NCBI GenBank assembly: GCA_007134485.1
Contig: SLKT01000099.1
Location: 1 to 64,000, forward strand
DNA from: Wenzhouxiangella sp.
Lineage (GTDB): Bacteria > Pseudomonadota > Gammaproteobacteria > Xanthomonadales > Wenzhouxiangellaceae
Length of the DNA: 64,000 nt
Reading direction: 5' to 3'
Below, piece by piece: positions 39,749 to 50,293 of the stretch. The position numbers were made by a program, and so were the translations under genes. The notes beneath the pieces were generated by a model that did not search any database, was not told the DNA's origin, and worked only from the letters and a program-made list of their open reading frames with translations. Position 1 is the stretch's first letter, and every line of letters starts with the position of its first letter.

Positions 39749-40553
39749 AACACGGGTCCTGACCGCACTGATCATCACCCTGATTGGCGTCTCGGCCCTG
39801 TTCGGTCTTCCGCCACTCGGATTTGCCTTGTTTGCCGTGGTCGTGCTGCTGGTCCTGGGTGGCTGGGAAGCGTCCCGACTGGCCGGGTTCGACGCGATTT
39901 TCATGCGCATCGTGCTGACTGCCGGACTGGCCGCAATGGGTGCCGTCATTCTTGTGATCGACCCCGAAGACCACATCACGATGTGGTTGCTGCCGGTGTG
40001 TGGATTGTGGCTGGTGCTTTTCGCCTGGCTGAGATGGCCAGGAGCCGGCGCATACCGCAACGGATTGATTCGGGCTGTCAAGTGGACCGTCCTGGCTGTC
40101 GTCCTGCTGGGCGCCTGGCTGGCGGCCACCTGGTTGCAGGCAAGCTCTCCCTGGTACGTGCTGTTGCTGTTGGTCATCATCGCCGCTGCCGACGTGGGCG
40201 CCTTTTTCTGTGGACGTCACTTCGGCGGCGCCAAGCTGGCGCCGCGCATCAGCCCGGGCAAAACCCGCTCTGGCGCCTTCGGCGGACTGATCAGCGCCGG
40301 TCTTTTGACGGCGCTGGCCGCAGCGCTGATTCCGGCCAGCCCGTTCTCACCCGCATTGGCCGGTCTACTGGCCCTGGCGCTGGCCCTGACCTCGATCGGT
40401 GGTGATCTGTTTATCAGCCTGCTCAAGCGCCAGGCCGATATCAAGGATTCCTCCAATCTGCTGCCCGGTCATGGCGGCATCCTCGACCGGATCGACAGTC
40501 TCGGCTCCGGATTACCTTTTTTTGCCCTGGCCGTCGCCCTTTGGGCGCAGTGA
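39741..40553 (+). CDS. cdsA: phosphatidate cytidylyltransferase
   Basis: GAFFCGRHFGGAKLAPRISPGKTRSGAFGGL...SIGGDLFISLLKRQADIKDSSNLLPGHGGILDRIDSL. Confidence 0.95.
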   Translation: MLRTRVLTALIITLIGVSALFGLPPLGFALFAVVVLLVLGGWEASRLAGFDAIFMRIVLTAGLAAMGAVILVIDPEDHITMWLLPVCGLWLVLFAWLRWPGAGAYRNGLIRAVKWTVLAVVLLGAWLAATWLQASSPWYVLLLLVIIAAADVGAFFCGRHFGGAKLAPRISPGKTRSGAFGGLISAGLLTALAAALIPASPFSPALAGLLALALALTSIGGDLFISLLKRQADIKDSSNLLPGHGGILDRIDSLGSGLPFFALAVALWAQ

Positions 40554-40644
40554 TCGAACCAAACGCCGGTTTCGTTGCCGATACAATACGCCCGTATTGA
40601 GGGCCCGTCTGATCGGGCCGTCTGACCAAACCCGAACTCGAACG

Positions 40645-42015
40645 ATGATGGAATTCCTGGGTCCCGTAATCTGGCTGATCGTCGCCCTCGGGCTGCTGAT
40701 CACCTTCCACGAGTTTGGCCACTTCTGGGTGGCCCGGCGTTGCAATGTCCGCGTGTTGCGCTTCTCGGTCGGGTTCGGTCGTGCCCTGTGGTCCCGCCGG
40801 GGCGCCGACGGTACCGAATACCGAATCGCCGCCATCCCCCTGGGCGGCTACGTGAAAATGCTCGACGAGCGCGAGGCGCCGGTCGCACCGGAACAACGCG
40901 AGCAGGCCTTCAATCGCAAACCGGTCGGCCAGCGTATTGCCATTGTCGCTGCCGGACCGATCTTCAACCTGATATTTGCCGTGGCCGCATTCTGGCTGAT
41001 GTTCGTGGTCGGTATCCCCGAAACACGTCCCGTGGTGGGCCAGACCACGGGCATCGCGGCCGAGGCCGGCCTGGAGGAAAAAGACCTGATCGTGCGCGTC
41101 GATCAACGCCGGACCGAGTCCTGGACCCATGCCGTGCTTGGACTGATCCCCCCGGCGCTGGATCGGCGCGAGGCCGTGCTCGAGGTCGAGGACCCGTTCG
41201 GCATGCGTCGCGAGCTGACCCTGCCCCTGGACCAACTGGGCCCGGAATTTCGTGAGGAAAGCATCCTGGAATTCATCGGTATCGAACTCTGGCGCCCGGA
41301 CTTGCCAGCCAGCATTGGTGAGGTGGCCGAGGGCTCACCGGCCGATGAGGCCGGATTGCAGACCGATGACCGGGTGATCGCCATCAATGACCAGCCCATC
41401 GAAGGGTGGCAAGACATCGCCCGAGTCATTCCGGAACAGGCCATGGCCAACGACTCGCTGGCCATGCTTGAAGTGGATATCGAGCGCGATGGTCAGCAGT
41501 TGACCTTCACGCTTGAGCCGCGCCTGGAGCAGGGACGTCCGGTGATCGGCATCCAGGCACCCCCCCCGGGGCCCGAGCTTCAGGCCGAGTTCGATCGGAT
41601 GTTCACCATCATTCGCTTCGGCCCGGTGGAAGCCGTGGGTCAGGCGACCAGTGAAACTTGGCGCTTGACCACTGCCACCCTGGGCATAATCGGTCGCATG
41701 ATCACCGGCAAGGCCTCGCTGAGCAACCTGTCCGGGCCCATCACCATTGCCCAGATGGCACACTCCTCGGCACGCCTTGGATTGTCCAGGTTTCTGTTTT
41801 TCCTGGGATTGATCAGTCTGTCGCTGGCCATCATCAACCTGCTGCCAATCCCCATGCTGGACGGCGGCCACCTGATGTACTTTCTTGCCGAGATCATCAA
41901 GGGCTCACCGGTGTCGGAAAAAACCCAGATCATTGGGCAATACATCGGGCTTCTGATGGTGATCGCGCTGATGAGTCTGGCCATATTTAACGATATATTA
42001 CGCCTGATCCCCTAA
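40645..42015 (+). CDS. rseP: RIP zinc metalloprotease RseP
   Basis: LLITFHEFGHFWVARRCNVRVLRFSVGFG...INLLPIPMLDGGHLMYF; PDZ region. Confidence 0.95.
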   Translation: MMEFLGPVIWLIVALGLLITFHEFGHFWVARRCNVRVLRFSVGFGRALWSRRGADGTEYRIAAIPLGGYVKMLDEREAPVAPEQREQAFNRKPVGQRIAIVAAGPIFNLIFAVAAFWLMFVVGIPETRPVVGQTTGIAAEAGLEEKDLIVRVDQRRTESWTHAVLGLIPPALDRREAVLEVEDPFGMRRELTLPLDQLGPEFREESILEFIGIELWRPDLPASIGEVAEGSPADEAGLQTDDRVIAINDQPIEGWQDIARVIPEQAMANDSLAMLEVDIERDGQQLTFTLEPRLEQGRPVIGIQAPPPGPELQAEFDRMFTIIRFGPVEAVGQATSETWRLTTATLGIIGRMITGKASLSNLSGPITIAQMAHSSARLGLSRFLFFLGLISLSLAIINLLPIPMLDGGHLMYFLAEIIKGSPVSEKTQIIGQYIGLLMVIALMSLAIFNDILRLIP

Positions 42016-42070
42016 AATTCGTCGGCTGGCTACGTGCCAACGCCGCCTAGAACGCATACCAAGGTTTTTC

Positions 42071-44515
42071 ATGAAAAAGTACCTAGCGCTGCTCCTGCTT
42101 CTGCTCGCCTCCGGCGCGACCGTGGCCGAGACATTCCAGATCAACGATATCCGGGTCGATGGTCTGCAGCGAATTTCCGAAGGCACGGTATTCAGCTTCA
42201 TACCGGTCGAACCGGGTGACACCATGAGTCCGACGCTGGCCCGCAGCACCATTCGTGACCTCTACCGCAGCGGTTTTTTCAGCGATATTTCACTCTCGCG
42301 AGAAAACAATGTGCTGGTGATCTCGGTGACCGAGCGCGCGGCGATCTCGGCCATTTCGATCTCCGGCAATCGCCAGATCCCCACCGATGACCTGTTGCCG
42401 GCGCTGGCCAATATCGGGATCGCCGAAGGCGAGATCTTCAACCAGATGGCGCTCGACAGGGTCCGCCAGGAACTGATTCGGCAGTACTTTGGCCGGGGTC
42501 ATTACGATGTCAATATTGAAACCCGGGTCAGCGAACTGGCTCGCAACCGGGTCAATCTGTCGATCGACATCTCGGAGGGGCGACAAGCGCGGATTCGCCA
42601 TATCAATATCGTCGGTAACGAAACCTTCAGCGAGCGTGAGCTGCGCTCCGACTTCGAGTCATCCGACCGGCGCGGTCTGGCCTTCTGGCGTGGCAGGACG
42701 CAATACACTCGCGAGAAACTCTCGGGCGATCTGGAACAATTACGTTCGTTCTATCTTGATCGAGGCTATGTCGATTTCTCGATCGAATCCACCCAGGTTT
42801 CAATCAGCCCCGACAAGCAGGATATTTTCATCACCGCCAACATTCGCGAGGGCGAGGTCTACACCGTCAGTGATGTCATCCTGACCGGTGATCTGATCCT
42901 GCCGGAAGAAACCCTGCGCGAGATTCTCCAGATCGAAGCCGGCGATACTTTTTCGCGGCGCGATCTCGAACAGAGCATGGAAAACATTGCCGCAATCCTG
43001 TCGAATATCGGTTATGCGTTCGCCAACGTCAATCCGATGCCACGCATCGACCGGGAAACCAACGAAGTCGAAATCAATTTTTTCGTCGAACCCGGACACC
43101 GGGTCTACGTTCGACGGATCCATTTTCGCGGCAATGAACAAACCAAGGACGAGGTCCTGAGGCGCGAAATGCGCCTTTTCGAAGGCGCATGGTTCTCGCA
43201 GGTCGCCCTGGATCGCTCACGCGCGCGGATTCAGCGACTGGGTTTTTTCGACAACGTCAATATCGAAACCGAGCAGGTCGAAGGAACCGAAGACCAGGTC
43301 GACATCATTGTCAGCGTTGACGAACAACCCTCGGGCAGCTTCCAGATCGGCATGGGTTACTCGCAATTCCAGGGACTGATCGCTTCGATCTCGGTTGATC
43401 AGGACAACTTCCTGGGCACCGGCCGCCGGGTGGCTTTTGCTGTCCAGCGCAGCCGCCTGGCCACCCAGGCATCGATCAACTACACCAATCCGTACTGGAC
43501 ACCTGATGGTGTTTCGCGCGGGTTTTTCCTGCGCTACACCGAGTTCGACACACGCGGGCGCAGCAGCAACCGGGCGAGGTTCTCCACCAGTCAGGCTGCC
43601 GGCGGCGTCAATATCGGCTTTCCGGTCACCGAGCTGAATTTCCTGCGTCTGGGCGCCTCGGCGCACCAGGTCGACATCAACCTTCCGGGAGAATTCGTTC
43701 CCCCGCCAGACGACCCGGATGCCCCGTTCGAGGACTTCCAGTTCCTGATTCCAGCCAGTCGTCCACTGGGTATCAGCCTGGATGAGGATGGTGATGGTTT
43801 CCTGTCTCGCAGCGAGCGACGCGTCATTACCTACCGACTTGACGCAACCTGGTCACGCGACAGTCGAAATCACTTTCTCAATCCGACGCGGGGATCGCTG
43901 AATCGTCTGACCGCCGAGGTCTCGCTGCCCGGCAGCACACGGGAATTTTACAAGCTCAATTACCGCTTCAGAAAATACTGGCCGATCGGAAGCCAAGGTA
44001 TGGCCTTTGGTGTGCGCGGCGATATCGCATATGGTGATGCCTACGATGACTGGGATGATCGCCTGGCGATCGAATCGATCGAACCGGAAATTCAGCAGGG
44101 CCAGTGCGACATCAACGAGGTAGTCACCAAGGATACCGGGTTGCCGTTCTACGAGCACTTCTTTGCCGGTGGCGTTCAGGATGTCCGAGGCTTTGACGAT
44201 TTCTCGCTCGGACCCAAGGACCAGTTCTGCCGCTCGGTGGGTGGAGACTTCAAGGTGACCGGTGGCGTCGAGCTGGCTTTTCCGATGCCATTCATCCAGG
44301 CTGGCGGAACTCGACTGGCCCTGTTCGTGGACTTCGGTAACGTCTACCGCGACTTCGATGACTTCGATGTCGACCGGCTACGCGCTGCTGGTGGCATCTC
44401 GCTGACTTGGCAAGCACCGGTCGGCCCGATTATCATCAGTCTGTCTCAGCCTTTGCGGACACGCCCGGGCGACAACACTCAGGCGCTGCAATTTACGTTC
44501 GGTCAGGCTTTTTAG
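42071..44515 (+). CDS. bamA: outer membrane protein assembly factor BamA
   Basis: Signal peptide, POTRA repeats, Omp85 barrel, VRGFDD...; C terminus ALQFTFGQAF. Confidence 0.95.
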   Translation: MKKYLALLLLLLASGATVAETFQINDIRVDGLQRISEGTVFSFIPVEPGDTMSPTLARSTIRDLYRSGFFSDISLSRENNVLVISVTERAAISAISISGNRQIPTDDLLPALANIGIAEGEIFNQMALDRVRQELIRQYFGRGHYDVNIETRVSELARNRVNLSIDISEGRQARIRHINIVGNETFSERELRSDFESSDRRGLAFWRGRTQYTREKLSGDLEQLRSFYLDRGYVDFSIESTQVSISPDKQDIFITANIREGEVYTVSDVILTGDLILPEETLREILQIEAGDTFSRRDLEQSMENIAAILSNIGYAFANVNPMPRIDRETNEVEINFFVEPGHRVYVRRIHFRGNEQTKDEVLRREMRLFEGAWFSQVALDRSRARIQRLGFFDNVNIETEQVEGTEDQVDIIVSVDEQPSGSFQIGMGYSQFQGLIASISVDQDNFLGTGRRVAFAVQRSRLATQASINYTNPYWTPDGVSRGFFLRYTEFDTRGRSSNRARFSTSQAAGGVNIGFPVTELNFLRLGASAHQVDINLPGEFVPPPDDPDAPFEDFQFLIPASRPLGISLDEDGDGFLSRSERRVITYRLDATWSRDSRNHFLNPTRGSLNRLTAEVSLPGSTREFYKLNYRFRKYWPIGSQGMAFGVRGDIAYGDAYDDWDDRLAIESIEPEIQQGQCDINEVVTKDTGLPFYEHFFAGGVQDVRGFDDFSLGPKDQFCRSVGGDFKVTGGVELAFPMPFIQAGGTRLALFVDFGNVYRDFDDFDVDRLRAAGGISLTWQAPVGPIIISLSQPLRTRPGDNTQALQFTFGQAF

Positions 44516-44539
44516 AACGAACCTCGAACAAGGTCGTGC

Positions 44540-45127
44540 ATGCTGAAACCGGCTTCGACGAAGCACATCGGGTATCCGGCCCGGGCCATGACCAGCCCGA
44601 AGCGCGGCATGCTCGCCTTGTTGGCGATCGTCTTTTTCTGGTTGACGCCCGCAGCCGCGCAGGACGGCGTCCAGATCGGCTACGTGGACATGGAACGCTT
44701 GTTCGACAATGCCCCGCAGGTCGTCGCTGCGCGCGAAGCACTTGATCAGGACTTTCGGCCACGCAATGAATCCCTGCTGGTCGACGAGGCCCGCCTGGAA
44801 CGCATGCGTCAACGCCTGGCCGAAGCTGAGGATCTGGATGCGGAAGCTCGCTTCGACATGGAGCGCGAGATTCGCAACCTGAGCCGCTCCATCGATCGCC
44901 GACGCGAAGACCTCAGCGAAGAACTGCGTTTTCGCACCAATGCAGAGAAGAAAGCGCTCGAGGAAACCATCGAACTGGCCATCAAGGAAGTGGCCAACGA
45001 TGGTGATTTCGACCTGATTCTGACCAGCCCGGTGGCATTTGCCTCGCCCACCATCGACATCACCGAACGGGTCCTGGAATGGCTCCGGGATGATTTTCCC
45101 GACAGCAATCACCGGAATCCGCATTGA
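44540..45127 (+). CDS. skp: periplasmic chaperone Skp/OmpH family
   Basis: QIGYVDMERLFDNAPQVVAAREALDQDF... coiled coil, bamA-lpxD context; start could be the ATG at 44588. Confidence 0.85.
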   Translation: MLKPASTKHIGYPARAMTSPKRGMLALLAIVFFWLTPAAAQDGVQIGYVDMERLFDNAPQVVAAREALDQDFRPRNESLLVDEARLERMRQRLAEAEDLDAEARFDMEREIRNLSRSIDRRREDLSEELRFRTNAEKKALEETIELAIKEVANDGDFDLILTSPVAFASPTIDITERVLEWLRDDFPDSNHRNPH

Positions 45128-46152
45128 CTCACTCGTTTCGACTGCACGACATTGCCGAGCACATCGGGGCCGAGCTGCGGGGAGATCCCGAAGCCGAGAT
45201 CACCGGGCTGGCGACCCTGTCTAGGGCCGGTCCGGGCGATATCAGTTTCCTGGCCAATCCCGCTTATCTGGAAGATCTCGACCAGACCGAAGCCGGTGCA
45301 GTCATCCTGTCCAAACAGCACGCCGACCGCACCGGCACCAACTGCCTGATCATTCAGCAACCTTATGTTGGATGGGCCAGGGTCGCCAGTCTTGTTCATC
45401 CCCGCCCCCGCATCAAACCGGGCATCCATGCCAGCGCAGTCGTCGACTCGAGCAGCACCGTGGCCGAGTCCGCCAGCATCGGAGCGCAGGTCAGTATCGG
45501 GCCCGGGTGTCGGATCGGAGAACATGTTGTCATCGGACCGGGCAGTGTCATCGAGGATGATGTGGATATCGGCTCCGACAGCCGGCTGATCGCCCGGGTC
45601 TTTATCGGCCGGGGCACCCGGATGGGTCAGCGCGTGATCGTTCACCCCGGCGCGATCATCGGGGCCGATGGATTTGGCCTGGCATTCGATCGTGACCACT
45701 GGATCAAGGTGCCGCAAATCGGTGCCGTGGAAATCGGCGACGACTGCGAAATCGGTGCCAATACCACCATTGATCGCGGCGCCATCGAGAATACCGTCCT
45801 GGAAGAGGACGTTCGCCTGGACAACCAGGTGCAAATCGCCCATAACGTTCGCATTGGTGCTCACACCGCAATTGCCGGATGTGTCGGGGTCGCCGGCTCC
45901 ACCTCGATTGGCCGGTATTGTATGATCGCGGGCGCATCCGGCATCGGCGGGCACCTGCGCATCTGCGACAAGGTGGTCATCACGGCCATGAGCACGGTAC
46001 TGGACTCCATCGATGAGCCCGGCCAGTATGGTTCGGGCATTCCCTCGCGACCGCATGGGAGCTGGAAACGCACCCTGGTGCGACTTGGGCAACTGGATGA
46101 CTGGGCCAGACGGCTGGCCCGGCTGGAAAAGAACAAACAGAAACCGGAATGA
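45124..46152 (+). CDS. lpxD: UDP-3-O-acylglucosamine N-acyltransferase
   Basis: [41 protein letters not shown] plus hexapeptide repeats; TTG start overlapping the skp stop. Confidence 0.95.
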   Translation: MTHSFRLHDIAEHIGAELRGDPEAEITGLATLSRAGPGDISFLANPAYLEDLDQTEAGAVILSKQHADRTGTNCLIIQQPYVGWARVASLVHPRPRIKPGIHASAVVDSSSTVAESASIGAQVSIGPGCRIGEHVVIGPGSVIEDDVDIGSDSRLIARVFIGRGTRMGQRVIVHPGAIIGADGFGLAFDRDHWIKVPQIGAVEIGDDCEIGANTTIDRGAIENTVLEEDVRLDNQVQIAHNVRIGAHTAIAGCVGVAGSTSIGRYCMIAGASGIGGHLRICDKVVITAMSTVLDSIDEPGQYGSGIPSRPHGSWKRTLVRLGQLDDWARRLARLEKNKQKPE

Positions 46153-46159
46153 TGAATTC

Positions 46160-46627
46160 ATGAGTGAACCGACGACCGTCAACATCGAAGAGATTCTCGA
46201 ACTGCTTCCGCACCGCTATCCGTTCCTGCTGGTCGATCGGGTCCTGGAGTACCAGCTCGAAAGCCCGCCACGAATCCGCGCCCTGAAAAACGTCACCATG
46301 AACGAACCATTCTTTCAGGGACACTTTCCGGGTCACCCGGTCATGCCCGGAGTGCTGATTCTGGAGGCCATGGCCCAGGCCGCCGGTTGCCTGGCCCACC
46401 TGGCCCGCAAGGCCGAAGGTGCCGACAACCAGCTTTACTACCTGGTCAAGATCGACAAGGCACGATTCAGTCGTGTGGTCGTTCCGGGCGATCAGCTGAT
46501 TTTCGAGGTCAGCCAGAAACGCCTGGTGCGCGGCATGGGTCTGTACGAAGCCACCACCCTGGTCGAAGACAGGCGGGTGGCCAGCGCCGAGCTGCTATGC
46601 GCGGCCCGACCCAATCCAGCGGCATGA
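46160..46627 (+). CDS. fabZ: 3-hydroxyacyl-[ACP] dehydratase FabZ
   Basis: [21 protein letters not shown]...[29 protein letters not shown]. Confidence 0.97.
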   Translation: MSEPTTVNIEEILELLPHRYPFLLVDRVLEYQLESPPRIRALKNVTMNEPFFQGHFPGHPVMPGVLILEAMAQAAGCLAHLARKAEGADNQLYYLVKIDKARFSRVVVPGDQLIFEVSQKRLVRGMGLYEATTLVEDRRVASAELLCAARPNPAA

Positions 46628-47394
46628 TCGATCCACGCGCCATCGTCGCCGAAGGCGCACAGATCGCCGACGATGTCAGCATCGGCCCGTTCTGCGTGAT
46701 CGGCGACCAGGTTGTGATCGAATCCGGTTGCCGGATCAGCTCGCATGTCGTGATCACCGGTCAAACCCGACTGGGACGCAACAATCGGGTGTTCCAGTTC
46801 GCATCCATTGGCGATGAACCGCAGGACAAGAAGTACGCCGGCGAGGACTCGGCCCTGGAAATCGGCAACGACAATACGATTCGCGAGTATGTCACCATCA
46901 ATCGCGGCACGGTCGACGGTGGAGGCGTCACTCGCCTGGGTGATCGAAACTGGCTGATGGCCTACTGTCACGTCGCCCATGACTGTCAACTGGGCTCGGA
47001 CATCATCATGGCCAACGGCGCCACACTGGCCGGCCATGTCACCGTTGGCGATCATGTCATTTTCGCGGGATACTCGGGTGCTCACCAGTTCTGCCGCATC
47101 GGCGACCATGCATTCCTGGGCATGTATGGCGGCGTCAGCCAGGATGTGCCGGCTTACGTGATGGTGTCCGGCCAGCCGCCGCGCCCGCGCGGCGTCAACA
47201 GCGAAGGATTGAAGCGCCGCGGTTTCTCATCCGACCAGATCCGCAACATCCGCGAGGCCTACCGAACGATTTATCGCAGCGGTCTCAAGCGTGACGAAGC
47301 ACTGGCCGAACTGCGAGCACGCCTGACCGATCAGCCGGAACTCGGGCCCATGATCGACTCGGCCGCGGCCAGCGAGCGCGGCCTGCTGCGCTGA
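46624..47394 (+). CDS. lpxA: UDP-N-acetylglucosamine acyltransferase
   Basis: [32 protein letters not shown]...[13 protein letters not shown]; hexapeptide repeats. Confidence 0.96.
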   Translation: MIDPRAIVAEGAQIADDVSIGPFCVIGDQVVIESGCRISSHVVITGQTRLGRNNRVFQFASIGDEPQDKKYAGEDSALEIGNDNTIREYVTINRGTVDGGGVTRLGDRNWLMAYCHVAHDCQLGSDIIMANGATLAGHVTVGDHVIFAGYSGAHQFCRIGDHAFLGMYGGVSQDVPAYVMVSGQPPRPRGVNSEGLKRRGFSSDQIRNIREAYRTIYRSGLKRDEALAELRARLTDQPELGPMIDSAAASERGLLR

Positions 47395-47410
47395 CCGGCC
47401 GGACGAACAC

Positions 47411-48553
47411 ATGCGCCTGGTCCTGAGCGCGGGGGAAGCATCCGGAGATCATATCGGCGCCAACCTCGCCCGGGCGCTGCTCGAACAGCGACCGGACATC
47501 GACCTGGTCGGACTGGCTGGGCCCCGGATGCAGGCGGCTGGCGTTCAACCCTGGCATGCAATCGACGAACTCAATGTCATGGGCCTGTTCGAGGTTCTGG
47601 CTCACCTGCCCCGGCTGGTTCGACTGCGTCGGCAATTCCGGCAACGAATCGTCACAGGCTCCGCTGATGCCTTCATCGGCATCGATGCGCCCGACTTCAA
47701 CCTCGGCCTGGCCCGTCAGGTCAGAAACCGGGGCATCACGGCCATGCATTATGTCTCGCCATCGGTGTGGGCCTGGCGCAGCCATCGCATCCGAAAGATC
47801 TCGCGCTCGCTGGATCTGTTGCTGACCCTGTTCCCCTTCGAACCCGAGTTATATCACCCGCATGGACTGGATGCCCGCTTCGTCGGGCATCCGCTGGCCG
47901 ACGAGCTTGACGCCGCACGCGATCCCGGCCCGGCGCGAACCGAGCTGGAGATCACGAACGAGCAACCGGTCATCGCCTTGCTGCCCGGCAGTCGCAACGG
48001 AGAAATCGACCGCCACGCCCAACTTCTGGGCGAAGTCGCCCTCGGTCTGCGGGAACGGCTGCCGAATGCCGCCCTCATCGTGCTGCTCGCCGCCACCGAT
48101 CAGGAAGAACGCTTGCGCGCTCGTGCCGGTCATCGATTCGAGCGCGCCCGGGCCAGGGTGGTGGCCGGCCAGACCCGGCAGGGCCTGGTGGCCGCGGATC
48201 TGGCCATGGCGGCCTCCGGCACCGTGACCCTGGAGGCTTTTCTGCTGGGCTGTCCACAAGTGGTTTTCTATCGCCTGGCCCGTTCCACGTACTGGCTGGC
48301 CCGCGGCCTGAACCTGGTCAGGTCCCGCCATGTCTCCCTGCCCAACATTCTTTGCGACGAGCCACTGGTGCCCGAGCGCCTTCAGCACGAAGCCACCCCA
48401 GAATGCCTGGTCCGCGATTGTCTGGACTGGCTGGATCACCCTGAACGCATGGACGCTTATCGACAAACCGCAACACACTGGAAAGAGCGACTGGCCATCG
48501 ACTCCGGCCGCACCGCAGCCCAGGCCATTCTCGAAAAACTCGATCGTGGCTGA
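47411..48553 (+). CDS. lpxB: lipid-A-disaccharide synthase
   Basis: [47 protein letters not shown]...[17 protein letters not shown]. Confidence 0.96.
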   Translation: MRLVLSAGEASGDHIGANLARALLEQRPDIDLVGLAGPRMQAAGVQPWHAIDELNVMGLFEVLAHLPRLVRLRRQFRQRIVTGSADAFIGIDAPDFNLGLARQVRNRGITAMHYVSPSVWAWRSHRIRKISRSLDLLLTLFPFEPELYHPHGLDARFVGHPLADELDAARDPGPARTELEITNEQPVIALLPGSRNGEIDRHAQLLGEVALGLRERLPNAALIVLLAATDQEERLRARAGHRFERARARVVAGQTRQGLVAADLAMAASGTVTLEAFLLGCPQVVFYRLARSTYWLARGLNLVRSRHVSLPNILCDEPLVPERLQHEATPECLVRDCLDWLDHPERMDAYRQTATHWKERLAIDSGRTAAQAILEKLDRG

Positions 48554-49133
48554 TCATCAGGGAGTGATCGCCGGGGTCGACGAGGCCGGTCGCGGCCCGC
48601 TGGCCGGGCCGGTGGTGGCGGCGGCGGTCATCCTGGACCCGGAACGTCCAATCACGGGACTGGACGACTCCAAGACACTCGCCCCGGCCAAGCGGGAGCG
48701 GCTGGCGATTGAAATCCTCGAGCGTGCCGTTGGTGTCGAAGTGGCCATTATCGGACCGGCCGAAATCGACCGGATCAACATCCTGCAAGCCACCCTGGAG
48801 GCCATGCGCCGGGCCATTGTTCAGCTCGCACCGGCCCCTGCTCTGGTCCGGGTCGACGGCAACAAGTCACCGCATATCGACATCCCGGTTGAAACGCTGG
48901 TCGGCGGCGATGCGCTGGACCCGGCCATCAGCGCAGCCAGCATCATCGCCAAGACCCGCCGAGATGACCTGATGCTCGAACTGCACCAGCACTATCCGGA
49001 CTACGGCTTCGACCGCCACAAGGGCTACCCCACCCGCGAACACCTGGCGGCACTGGAACGGCTGGGCCCCTGTCCAGCCCACCGTCGCAGCTTTCGCCCG
49101 CTCCGACAGCTCGGACTCTTCCCTGACCTCTAA
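48546..49133 (+). CDS. rnhB: ribonuclease HII
   Basis: [24 protein letters not shown]...[16 protein letters not shown]...[15 protein letters not shown] start. Confidence 0.95.
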   Translation: MADHQGVIAGVDEAGRGPLAGPVVAAAVILDPERPITGLDDSKTLAPAKRERLAIEILERAVGVEVAIIGPAEIDRINILQATLEAMRRAIVQLAPAPALVRVDGNKSPHIDIPVETLVGGDALDPAISAASIIAKTRRDDLMLELHQHYPDYGFDRHKGYPTREHLAALERLGPCPAHRRSFRPLRQLGLFPDL

Positions 49134-49140
49134 GTGCTCG

Positions 49141-49161
49141 GTTTACGGTTTACGCTTTACG
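49141..49161. repeat. three tandem heptamers GTTTACG GTTTACG CTTTACG
   Basis: Direct reading in the rnhB-lipase intergenic region. Confidence 0.7.
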
Positions 49162-49206
49162 GGAAAAGTCTCAAGGTGCAAGGAAAACCATGCAGCCCGA
49201 AACGCT

Positions 49207-49290
49207 GTCTTCCGCCTTTCGTCCTCAGTCCTCAGTCCTCCGACCTCGGACCTCCGTCTCCCGTCTCCCCTCTCCCCCTCTCCCCCTTCC
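49207..49290. repeat. degenerate heptanucleotide tandem array (12 units)
   Basis: GTCTTCC GCCTTTC GTCCTCA GTCCTCA GTCCTCC GACCTCG GACCTCC GTCTCCC GTCTCCC CTCTCCC CCTCTCC CCCTTCC. Confidence 0.7.
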
Positions 49291-49418
49291 CAACCCCTGA
49301 CCCCAGTCCCGCCCCTATCAAAAAAGTCAAGCTGAAATTTGCGCTTCATCACATTTTGTTCTATAGTGCGCCACCAGTGGGGCTGTAATCGCTCAAAAAA
49401 GAGAGGAGATTTTCACCA

Positions 49419-50279
49419 ATGTTAAGACTCGCCAAGGCGACCTGCCTTCTTGTTTTGCTACTAACATTCGGTAGCGTATGGAGTGCCACGGGCGTGGCCT
49501 TCGTCCACGGAACCGGCAAGCAGACCGATGCCCTGAACGACTACTGGACCACCTCGATGGTCAATTCAGTGCGCCAGGGACTGTCCGATTCCAACAACTA
49601 CGTGGTCATCAATTGTGACTTCGAACAGTACATGTGGGATGCACAGGCAGCAGGCTGTCTGGCCGGCCAGTTGCATACCTTCATCAATCAGCGAGGTATC
49701 AACGACCTGGTGGTGCTGACCCACTCCAACGGCGGCAATGTCATGCGCTGGATCATGTCCAATCCGACCTGGGACAGTCGCTATCCGCAAATCATAGACC
49801 GCCTGCGCTGGGTCAACGCCCTGGCCCCGTCCAGCCTGGGCACACCGCTGGCTGATGCAGTCATGGCCGGAAACGTGTTCGAAGCCTCGCTTGGATGGCT
49901 GCTCGGCTACCAGAACGATGCTGTACGCATGCAGCAAACGAGCTGGATGGCCCATTACAACAGCAACTGGCTGCTTGGCACGGCGGGTCGGCCGAATCTG
50001 CCGAAGCCGTTCTGGAACGTGGTCGGCAGTGATGTCCATGCCGCGCTCTGGAACAGCGCATCGTATTGTGGCGGCTACCAGTACCAGGTCGGCCTGGCGG
50101 TCACCCAGTGGTGGCTGAATTCATGCTCGGATGGATTCCTCGAGTGCTCCAGTCAGAATGGCGCCGGATCATTGTGGTTCTACGATCACTGGGTTACTCA
50201 GAGTGGTCGCAAACTTTCGCATCATCAAAGCCGGCGCGACTGCTTCGGCCTCGATGTCATTCTGCGCAACGATCTGTAA
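49419..50279 (+). CDS. secreted alpha/beta-hydrolase (lipase-like)
   Basis: Signal peptide LAKATCLLVLLLTFGSVWSA; VAFVHGTGKQTDALNDYW oxyanion-type motif; nucleophile elbow VVLTHSNGGNVMRW. Confidence 0.7.
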   Translation: MLRLAKATCLLVLLLTFGSVWSATGVAFVHGTGKQTDALNDYWTTSMVNSVRQGLSDSNNYVVINCDFEQYMWDAQAAGCLAGQLHTFINQRGINDLVVLTHSNGGNVMRWIMSNPTWDSRYPQIIDRLRWVNALAPSSLGTPLADAVMAGNVFEASLGWLLGYQNDAVRMQQTSWMAHYNSNWLLGTAGRPNLPKPFWNVVGSDVHAALWNSASYCGGYQYQVGLAVTQWWLNSCSDGFLECSSQNGAGSLWFYDHWVTQSGRKLSHHQSRRDCFGLDVILRNDL

Positions 50280-50293
50280 TCGGGAGAGCCATC

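Noticed and set aside
40441-41235. Antisense ORF over cdsA/rseP
   Set aside because: Opposes two certain housekeeping genes; no domain signal.
49207-49290. Coding interpretation of the pyrimidine-rich tract (ORF 49134..49388)
   Set aside because: The translation is a low-complexity product of the heptamer array.
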